Below are positions 57,744 through 64,000 of a stretch of DNA of 64,000 nt, in pieces (the first letter of the stretch is position 1; the number at the start of each line of letters is the position of its first letter). A program made the position numbers and the translations under genes. The notes under the pieces are model-generated. The model was given only the letters and a program-made list of their open reading frames with translations, searched no databases and was not told the DNA's origin. The DNA is from Vibrio atypicus. Lineage in GTDB: Bacteria; Pseudomonadota; Gammaproteobacteria; Enterobacterales; Vibrionaceae. The stretch is from contig NZ_BLID01000010.1 of NCBI RefSeq assembly GCF_009811315.1, positions 21,031-85,030 of the forward strand. Reading direction: 5' to 3'.

Positions 57744-58217
57744 TTAACAATCATCTGCATCAGGGGCTGTAACTGTTGGTGCGTCACCTTCAGCACTTGG
57801 TGCCGTATAAGTCACCGCACAACCCCAGTCAGGAGTATCACCAGAGAATGTATATTGAACCGAAGCACCTGCCGTAGTTGCTCCTCCAGATACTTGCCAT
57901 TCAGCATTATCAGCCAAACCGACAACCGCACCACCAATCCCATCAGCGCTAGCTGCAGGATAGCCCCAAACAAGAGCAACATTACTAGCGCTTGATGCCG
58001 CTGTTACAGTTTCTGTCGCTTCTTGACCATTAATGGCAGCACTACCATAGACAATACCTGCAGCTCCCTGCATCGCACCTTTCAAGCCCTGCAGAGAAGA
58101 AGCGCGCGCATCTGATTGAAGATTTAAGAATCTTGGCGCAGCAGTCACGGCAAGAATACCCAGAATAACAATTACCACCACTAGTTCAATTAGGGTGAAA
58201 CCGCCTTGTCTTTTCAT
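57744..58217 (-). CDS. mshA: MSHA major pilin MshA
   Basis: Major subunit of the mannose-sensitive haemagglutinin pilus, used for surface and chitin attachment. The 157-residue prepilin starts [34 protein letters not shown] with the short leader, cleavage after GG and Glu5. C-terminal cysteines in PDWGCAVTY and DADDC form the likely D-region disulfide. Alanine/glycine/serine rich beyond residue 50. Located between mshB and mshC. Confidence 0.97.
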   Translation of the reverse strand: MKRQGGFTLIELVVVIVILGILAVTAAPRFLNLQSDARASSLQGLKGAMQGAAGIVYGSAAINGQEATETVTAASSASNVALVWGYPAASADGIGGAVVGLADNAEWQVSGGATTAGASVQYTFSGDTPDWGCAVTYTAPSAEGDAPTVTAPDADDC

Positions 58218-58249
58218 AGCTTTTATCTCTCTATGTTGTTGTCGCAGGA

Positions 58250-58825
58250 TTACTGCAGCGTTACGGTCACACGACCAGTTTCAATTTCATACACAAACTG
58301 ATGTTCGCTACCACCTTCTTGCTGGATGTAAGTACAAGTTGAGGCTGCGTTATCCGCTTGCGCTGAATATTTTATATTTGAATTAGTTGCTGCATTCGCC
58401 ACTGTGTCTACATTCGGTGGGTTTTGAAGCAAATTATTCATTAAATCAATACACGCCTGATCAGTCAGGCTAGTTGGATAACTACTGTTATCTTCATTAA
58501 GTGCGTAAGGGTAACCATCTCTGAACCCGGTATCACTATCATTGCTGTCTTTTGAGCGAGTTAACCAGAAATCCACACCGTCATAATCAACTGTGTTGTA
58601 CTTTTCGGTATTAATGGTTGTTGAAGGACGCGCTTCAGCTTCCCACTGTGCTCGAGCCGACAAAACACCGGTTGCATAACCACCTGCGACACCTTCAATA
58701 CTGGCTTTTTTTGCTTCATCAGTCACGTCTAAAAATCGTGGTAACGCTGCAACCGCCAATAGGCCAACAACGACAATAACGACCACTAATTCGACTAACG
58801 AAAAGCCTGACTGTTTACTTACCAT
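58250..58825 (-). CDS. mshB: MSHA pilin-like protein MshB
   Basis: A 191-residue prepilin: [38 protein letters not shown] at 58825; a TTG two codons upstream is less likely. It heads the structural set mshB-A-C-D-O-P-Q, and in V. cholerae a promoter upstream of mshB is known from the literature. A -10-like TATAAT lies 30 bp before it. Confidence 0.95.
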   Translation of the reverse strand: MVSKQSGFSLVELVVVIVVVGLLAVAALPRFLDVTDEAKKASIEGVAGGYATGVLSARAQWEAEARPSTTINTEKYNTVDYDGVDFWLTRSKDSNDSDTGFRDGYPYALNEDNSSYPTSLTDQACIDLMNNLLQNPPNVDTVANAATNSNIKYSAQADNAASTCTYIQQEGGSEHQFVYEIETGRVTVTLQ

Positions 58826-58855
58826 ATACAATTAACCCACTTATTAGTACAGCGT

Positions 58856-58861
58856 ATTATA
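58856..58861 (-). promoter_or_regulatory. Candidate -10 box of the MSHA structural operon
   Basis: Minus-strand TATAAT at 58856-58861 is 31 bp upstream of the mshB ATG. The only good -35 (TTGACA, 58893-58898) is 31 bp away, too far, so an activator or a weak -35 would be needed. Confidence 0.4.
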
Positions 58862-58903
58862 CGACCATTCAACAATATAGCTATTATTAAAATGTCAAAA
58901 AAA

Positions 58904-59383
58904 CTACTCCGCCACAAAAACAACTTTAGCAGAAAACTGCTTATTGTTCAGTTCGATAACTAGATGACGGCTATCTCCATAATTATAATCACAGTGGTAA
59001 TAATACCCCTCTGAGAGATTAGTATTTTTTATTGGTTTTCGGTCTAAAATTCGATATTCAGGGTAAAGCACCGATAACCAAAACTGACAATTCACTTTAT
59101 TGTCTTGATCCAAAGGAAGCAGCCAGCCATTTTCAGATAATCTTAATAAACGAGCATCTATATTGAGTGTTGAAGGCTGCTTGTCCAATAACCATTGTTG
59201 CTTATAAAAACTTGCGCGTTCAATAATCCGTTTACTCGCGACTAAAAAAGCGCTGTCGTCCGCTTCACTCTCTACATTTTGCCAAGCACTACCAAAACTA
59301 AAAATGAGAATGACAATAACCACCAACCAAACTGTAAAGCGAGAAATTCGAATTTGTGTCGCTATATTAGCCTTTGATCGCAT
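58904..59383 (-). CDS. mshF: MSHA biogenesis protein MshF
   Basis: A 159-residue protein with one N-terminal membrane segment (about residues 17-33, FTVWLVVIVILIFSFGSAW) and a soluble domain. The start ATG at 59383 overlaps the mshG stop by 17 bp. Identity rests mainly on position between mshG and mshB and on the single-helix plan; its function in the pilus machine is not known. Confidence 0.85.
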   Translation of the reverse strand: MRSKANIATQIRISRFTVWLVVIVILIFSFGSAWQNVESEADDSAFLVASKRIIERASFYKQQWLLDKQPSTLNIDARLLRLSENGWLLPLDQDNKVNCQFWLSVLYPEYRILDRKPIKNTNLSEGYYYHCDYNYGDSRHLVIELNNKQFSAKVVFVAE

Positions 59384-60587
59384 CCAACATTCCCCACATA
59401 GGCAGGAAGATACCAAGAGCTAATATCAACACCATTCCGGCAACAACAACCAAAAGTATCGGTTCAATTCTGGCGGTCAGTGTTTTTAGATCATAGTCTA
59501 CTTCTCGATCATAAAAGTCTGCGACTTCTAACAATAGATCATCAATTCGGCCCGTTTCCTCACCAACCGAAATCATTTGAATCACTAAGGGAGTAAAAAT
59601 GCCACTGTTAATCGCTGCGGAGGAAACCGTTCCACCGGCTTCAATCGAAGATTTCATTTCAATGAGACGATTCTCTAAAAACTGATTCCCCAATGACTCT
59701 GCAGCCAACGCGAGTGACTGGTTAAGAGGTACACCAGCTTTGAGCATAAGTGCGAAAGTCCGCGAAAAACGTGACAATTGCGCTCGATTAACAAGAGGAC
59801 CAACAATGGGCATTTTAAGTCTAAATCGGTCCCACTTTTCTCGCCCCGGTGCCGTTTTAACCCAAGCTTTAAAAGCAAATAAAGCACCAACAATCGCTGC
59901 AACCATTCCAAGCCAATAATTAACAAAGAACTCCGACATGGTAATCAGAATTCGAGTTGGCAATGGCAGATCGACACCAAAGCGACTAAACATACTCGAG
60001 AATTGAGGAATTACCTTCACATTGAGAATAAACAGCGCCACAACAATAAAGCTAATCACAAATGTTGGGTAACGCATTGCGGTTTTGATTCGCTTTCGAG
60101 TTTCGACCTCTTGCTCGTAGTAATTAGCTAATTGCATTAAAGTTTGATCCAAACGACCGGTGTTCTCACCAACATTGATCATTGAAACAAACAGTGAGCT
60201 AAAAACATTCGGATGCATCTGCATTGCACCCGCTAAACTACGACCATTGGTCAACTCCTGGGTAACTTCTTCAAGAGCGGTTTGTAACTGTTTATTGGTA
60301 CAGTTTGACGTCAAGCCTTTCATTGCTCGCAGCAACGGGACACCGGCTTTAGTCAAACTGAACAACTGGCGACAAAACATCACCAAAATCTCTAACGGTA
60401 CATTAGGTATAAACAGAAGCTTCAGGTCGAAGTCTAAACCCACTTTAGCTTTGCCTTGCTTTAGTTGAACTGGAATAACACCTTTGCTCATTAGCTGTTC
60501 AGCAGCCGCATCTTGGTTTGCAGCCTCTATTTCACCAGAAACAGCACTCCCATCTAAATTGCGACCTTGATAATGAAAAATAGTCAT
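59367..60587 (-). CDS. mshG: MSHA inner-membrane platform protein MshG
   Basis: PilC/GspF-family platform that couples the MshE motor to pilus assembly. The 406 residues contain two T2SSF domains: FCRQLFSLTKAGVPLLRAMKGL near residue 70 and FSRTFALMLKAGVPLNQSLALAAESL near 275, each followed by membrane helices. It starts 8 bp after mshE. Confidence 0.95.
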   Translation of the reverse strand: MTIFHYQGRNLDGSAVSGEIEAANQDAAAEQLMSKGVIPVQLKQGKAKVGLDFDLKLLFIPNVPLEILVMFCRQLFSLTKAGVPLLRAMKGLTSNCTNKQLQTALEEVTQELTNGRSLAGAMQMHPNVFSSLFVSMINVGENTGRLDQTLMQLANYYEQEVETRKRIKTAMRYPTFVISFIVVALFILNVKVIPQFSSMFSRFGVDLPLPTRILITMSEFFVNYWLGMVAAIVGALFAFKAWVKTAPGREKWDRFRLKMPIVGPLVNRAQLSRFSRTFALMLKAGVPLNQSLALAAESLGNQFLENRLIEMKSSIEAGGTVSSAAINSGIFTPLVIQMISVGEETGRIDDLLLEVADFYDREVDYDLKTLTARIEPILLVVVAGMVLILALGIFLPMWGMLDAIKG

Positions 60588-60595
60588 TTTAAGAC

Positions 60596-62320
60596 CTAAA
60601 TATAGATAGCTCTTTCATCACCAGAAGAGCCCCCTTCACCTAATCCCATTACTTCATCTAGGCTGACAATCCCATCTATCGCAAGCTCCATTGCCGAAGC
60701 AAGTAGCGGTTTATACATCTCAGACTCACGAGCAACACGAGAAAAGCCGACAGCATCATTCGCTCTCAACATATCCATCATGTCGTTTTCTAACTCGAGC
60801 ATTTCAAACACACCGATACGACCACGATAACCTGTTAAGTTACAGTTCTGGCAACCTCTTCCTCGGACAAATTTTGTCTCAACTTGGTTAGGGAAGCGCT
60901 GCGCTAGCCATTGATGACGATCCTGTTCGATTGTGTCTTCTGTTTTGCAATCCGGGCAAACTTTGCGAACTAACCGCTGGGCAATCACAGCTCGAACCGC
61001 ACTTGCCACTAAATAACCAGGCGCTCCCATATCCATCATCCGCAAGGCACTGTCAACCGCATCATTAGTATGGAGTGTACTCAACACTAAGTGACCAGTA
61101 AGCGCGGCACGCAAACCAATCTCTACCGTTTCTTGATCACGCATCTCACCAATCAAAATAATATCTGGATCTTGGCGTAAAAAAGTACGTAGCACAGTCG
61201 AGAAATCGAGGTTGATCTTAGGGTTAACTTGAACCTGATTGACTCGAGGCAAGCGATATTCAACAGGATCCTCTGCGGTAATAATTTTTTTACCCGGTAC
61301 GTTGAGCTCACTCAGTGCACCATACAAGGTCGTTGTTTTACCTGAACCAGTCGGACCTGTGACCAAAATCATGCCATGAGGTCTCTTGAGCTGACGACGA
61401 AGACGCTCTAGCAGGTGAGCAGGAATTCCTGACTCATCAAGCTTACGTACCCCTGATGATTGATTAAGAAGACGCATCACTACAGATTCGCCATACTGAA
61501 CCGGCATAGTTGACATACGAATATCAACCGACTGACCTTTCGTCTTGATATTAAAACGTCCATCTTGTGGCAAACGTTTTTCAGAGATATCTAGGTTGGC
61601 CATTAACTTAAGGCGTAATACTAAAGCAGGGGCAATGTTCACTTCATTGAGCAAAGTTTCATGTAAAACCCCATCAATACGCTGCCTTAAACGCAATACA
61701 TTCGCATCGGGCTCGATATGAATATCAGAAGCCCCCACTTGAATCGCATCTTCAAATAATGAGTTAATCAGTTTTACAACCGTTACTTCATCGCTATCTT
61801 CACCTTCGATACTAAAGTCAAATGCTTCAGTGACTTGGTGCTCTGCTTGAAGCTGCTCAGCAAACGAAGCAATTTCTTTCGTCCGACGATAGTATCGATC
61901 AAACCCATCAACGAGTTGCTTCTCAGGAGCAATCACAAACTCAATGCCATACTGTGGCAATTGTCCAAGTAAAGCTTCTTGAGCAAATAGGTCAGCAGGA
62001 TCGCTCATCGCAATTCGCAGCGTATCTTGCTGACACCCTATTACCAAAGCTCTCAAGCGTCGCGCATGTACTTCAGGTAATAGCTGGACTGCATCTACGT
62101 CAACATTAGCTCGGCTTAAATCGATCAAAGGAATGTCTAATTGCTGAGATAAAAAACTCAGCATTTGGTGCTCAGTTAAGAAGCCCAATTCTATTAATGC
62201 GGCTCCGAGCTTTCGACCCGTTGTTTTTTGCGCCGCGAGTGCTTGTTCTACTTGTAGATCAGTGACAATACCTTCTTCAACTAGTAGGTCACCAAGACGC
62301 TTCCTTAGCTTAATTTGCAC
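60596..62320 (-). CDS. mshE: MSHA pilus assembly ATPase MshE
   Basis: PilB/GspE-family hexameric motor for pilus extension. N-terminal MshEN domain with two tandem c-di-GMP motifs: RLGDLLVEEGIVTDLQVEQ (about 9-27) and KLGAALIELGFLTEHQM (about 37-53), the site through which c-di-GMP activates the pilus in V. cholerae. Then Walker A GPTGSGKT at 322-329, the Asp box and Walker B LIGEMRDQET, the His box, and the tetracysteine zinc motif CPDC...CQNC. 574 residues; GTG start at 62320 overlaps mshN by 11 bp. Confidence 0.97.
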   Translation of the reverse strand: MQIKLRKRLGDLLVEEGIVTDLQVEQALAAQKTTGRKLGAALIELGFLTEHQMLSFLSQQLDIPLIDLSRANVDVDAVQLLPEVHARRLRALVIGCQQDTLRIAMSDPADLFAQEALLGQLPQYGIEFVIAPEKQLVDGFDRYYRRTKEIASFAEQLQAEHQVTEAFDFSIEGEDSDEVTVVKLINSLFEDAIQVGASDIHIEPDANVLRLRQRIDGVLHETLLNEVNIAPALVLRLKLMANLDISEKRLPQDGRFNIKTKGQSVDIRMSTMPVQYGESVVMRLLNQSSGVRKLDESGIPAHLLERLRRQLKRPHGMILVTGPTGSGKTTTLYGALSELNVPGKKIITAEDPVEYRLPRVNQVQVNPKINLDFSTVLRTFLRQDPDIILIGEMRDQETVEIGLRAALTGHLVLSTLHTNDAVDSALRMMDMGAPGYLVASAVRAVIAQRLVRKVCPDCKTEDTIEQDRHQWLAQRFPNQVETKFVRGRGCQNCNLTGYRGRIGVFEMLELENDMMDMLRANDAVGFSRVARESEMYKPLLASAMELAIDGIVSLDEVMGLGEGGSSGDERAIYI

Positions 62321-63368
62321 CGTTTTGCTCCCCTAGCTGATCAATCAATGCCAAGCGATCACGAATAAACTGCTGTGACTGACCTGATAACCCAAAGCCT
62401 CTCAGTGCACTTTCGTAAGAATTCTTCGCTTGGTCAAAATCAAGAGCGCGTTCTTGTTGAATCGCAAGCCCCAGCCACCAGCGACCACTATCAGGATCTA
62501 ATTGCACTAACTGTTGATAGCTGCTCAAAGCCATCGCTTCTTGATTTGCCTTTTGAGCTAATACCCCTCGCAAGGATAAATACTCTATCGTTGCGTTTTC
62601 AGGTATTGCAGCAAGCGCACTCAACGCCGCCGCGTCCTGCTTCTGTTTCATTAATAATTTAGCAAGAGATAAACGTAATACGACACTCTCTTTATCTAAG
62701 CTGATCCCTTTTTGCAATAGGTCCACAGCTCGGCGCACTTCATCTTTACCATAGTAAAGTGCTGCGAGTGTTTGACGTACTTTTTCATTCTGTGGCGTGT
62801 ACTTAAGCGCTTCATGATAGTAGTCCAGCGCTTCTTTGAGGTTATTATTATCCAGTGCTTTTTTCGCTTGTTGTTGCGCTTTATCTGACAACTGCCCTGC
62901 CGTTAATTCTACTTGCTCAACCACCATATCTGCTTGGTTCGCACTCTCTTTAGTCGCTACTTTTGCGATGAGTTGAACAGGTTGAGTAATAGGCTCTGCG
63001 ACAACGGAAGAAGAAACCTGTATTACTTTCTCATCATGTATTGCTTCTTGAATTGCAGGTGCATTTTGTTCTGAGCGATATATTGCACCGCTTTGACTCG
63101 ACATTTTAGCCGTGGGAGATGCAATTAATATTGCACTGGTCACTCTGTCATTTGCTACTGGGATGATGGCTTCAGGTGCTACTTCAGACGTTGGAGATTG
63201 GTAAGAAATAGCCCAGCCACCAACGGCCAAACTTAAGCCAAAACTACCCACGACCCAAGGAAGGATTAGTTTTTGTTTTACAGGCTTAACCTTAACGGGC
63301 TCAATCGCCGCAATCTTGCCCCCTTTCTTCCGTGCTAATTCGGATAAGGCTTGGTTAATTGCACTCAT
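62310..63368 (-). CDS. mshN: MSHA biogenesis protein MshN (TPR)
   Basis: A 352-residue protein with a cytoplasmic N-terminus starting MSAINQALSELARKKGG, a membrane helix at about 34-56, a low-complexity periplasmic linker and TPR repeats from about residue 160 (ALDYYHEALKYTPQNEKV, AVDLLQKGISLDKESVV). Likely a periplasmic assembly partner. ATGA overlap with mshM upstream. Confidence 0.93.
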   Translation of the reverse strand: MSAINQALSELARKKGGKIAAIEPVKVKPVKQKLILPWVVGSFGLSLAVGGWAISYQSPTSEVAPEAIIPVANDRVTSAILIASPTAKMSSQSGAIYRSEQNAPAIQEAIHDEKVIQVSSSVVAEPITQPVQLIAKVATKESANQADMVVEQVELTAGQLSDKAQQQAKKALDNNNLKEALDYYHEALKYTPQNEKVRQTLAALYYGKDEVRRAVDLLQKGISLDKESVVLRLSLAKLLMKQKQDAAALSALAAIPENATIEYLSLRGVLAQKANQEAMALSSYQQLVQLDPDSGRWWLGLAIQQERALDFDQAKNSYESALRGFGLSGQSQQFIRDRLALIDQLGEQNGAN

Positions 63369-64000
63369 TTCTTACTCCATCCCCAAAATGTTGGGCGTTT
63401 AAACCTAGGCTTACAACTATCATAAGTATCATGAATGGCGTCATATAGGTGTGAATTTCTTACCTTCACTTCATCGTAACTGCACGCAGACACTAACGCT
63501 TTGTGACCAATCTGGTTAATCAAACGAGGGATGCCTTGACTTGCATGCCAAATCGCTTTTTTCTGAGTGAATGAAAATAAGGCTTCATTGCTACCCGATT
63601 TTTCCAGCCGATTATCAATATAAGCCACCACCTCTTCCAGTTTTAGCGGCCGCAAATAAGCGCTAAAAGTAATTCGCTGGCGAAGCTGACGTAAATGGTG
63701 CTGCTGTAAGCGCTGTTCCAACTCAGGTTGCCCAATTAATACAATATGCAGTAGCTTTCGATCTTCTGTTTCCAAATTACCAAACAATCTTAAGACCTCG
63801 AGAGCGTCATCAGGTAACGCTTGCGCTTCGTCAACAAATACAACGACCTGTTTCCCTTCTCTCGCTAACTCAATTAACCGCTTCTGTATCAACTCAACCA
63901 AAGTGTTTGCAGGATGCTCTTCAATACCTAACTCTGCGGCAACTGCAACTCTTAATTCATCACCATTCATTGCTGGGTTAGGTAAGTAAACCAGCTGTAC
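63365..64000 (-). CDS. mshM: MSHA biogenesis ATPase MshM (5' part missing)
   Basis: C-terminal 211 codons of an ExeA/GspA-like AAA ATPase; the frame is open to the window edge and the preceding residues VYLPNPAMNGDEL belong to the domain, so the ATG at 63970 is not the start. Walker B VVVFVDEAQALPDDALE, sensor region IVLIGQPELEQRL and GIPRLINQIGHKAL are visible; Walker A lies outside. Its role is probably energising secretin or pilus assembly with MshL/MshN. Confidence 0.93.
   Translation of the reverse strand, partial: VQLVYLPNPAMNGDELRVAVAAELGIEEHPANTLVELIQKRLIELAREGKQVVVFVDEAQALPDDALEVLRLFGNLETEDRKLLHIVLIGQPELEQRLQQHHLRQLRQRITFSAYLRPLKLEEVVAYIDNRLEKSGSNEALFSFTQKKAIWHASQGIPRLINQIGHKALVSACSYDEVKVRNSHLYDAIHDTYDSCKPRFKRPTFWGWSKK

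Overview
This window reads as core chromosome of a Vibrio species (Vibrionaceae, Gammaproteobacteria). The clearest marks are an MSHA type IV pilus locus (mshM-N-E-G-F-B-A-C-D-O-P-Q) running into mreBCD-maf-rng-yhdP-tldD, the block pncC-recA-recX-alaS-aspartate kinase-csrA-tRNA(Ser/Arg), and a RecA that begins [10 protein letters not shown] cannot fix the species from the sequence alone. I see no insertion sequence, prophage, integron, CRISPR array or rRNA. Nearly all of the window is coding, with short intergenic gaps that usually hold a hairpin terminator.

Layout. 1-2561: five tRNA genes on the minus strand (three identical Arg-ACG, two Ser-GCU), with the last two Arg units lying in a 151-bp-period direct repeat, then csrA and a monofunctional aspartate kinase. 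2562-7619: alaS, recX, recA (LexA box inside its promoter) and pncC. 7705-10287: mutS, divergent. 10359-12533: the LPS-export permease pair lptF-lptG. 12725-17745: pepA, holC, valS. 17807-24873 (minus): an M48 metallopeptidase coupled to a DUF898 membrane protein, then rapA-rluA-D-2-hydroxyacid dehydrogenase. 25348-30018 (plus): phoH2, argF, a pyrL-type leader peptide with attenuator, pyrB-pyrI, ridA. 30127-31860: mdh and argR, divergent. 32193-36495: a TAXI-type TRAP transporter (binding protein and fused permease) with a UspA protein. 36646-38384: a duplicated DUF2061 protein, a stand-alone GH2-like sugar-binding domain protein, and rraB. 38951-40171: arginine deiminase. 40346-51027 (minus): tldD, a nitrilase-family amidase, yhdP, rng, maf, mreD, mreC, mreB. 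51180-64000 (minus): the MSHA pilus genes, with mshM cut by the window edge.

How the parts fit together. Arginine and pyrimidine metabolism cluster here: argF (with an ARG box), pyrBI (attenuated), argR and arcA all handle arginine, ornithine, citrulline or carbamoyl phosphate. PepA and ArgR, both present, are also the known accessory proteins of Xer recombination at ColE1 cer in E. coli. DNA repair (recA, recX, mutS), RNA control (csrA, rraB, rng, rapA) and cell shape (mreBCD) are housekeeping. The MSHA genes build a c-di-GMP-responsive surface pilus.

I did not find an obviously new multi-gene system. The best leads are small and regulatory: a perfect 10-bp hairpin that puts the Shine-Dalgarno and AUG of the hydroxyacid dehydrogenase in its loop (21112-21147); a structured phoH2 leader whose last stem includes the start codon; a 90-bp compound inverted repeat at 40237-40326 that looks like a dispersed element; hairpins between the TRAP genes; and two poorly understood proteins (GH2-like orphan domain, M48/DUF898 pair).
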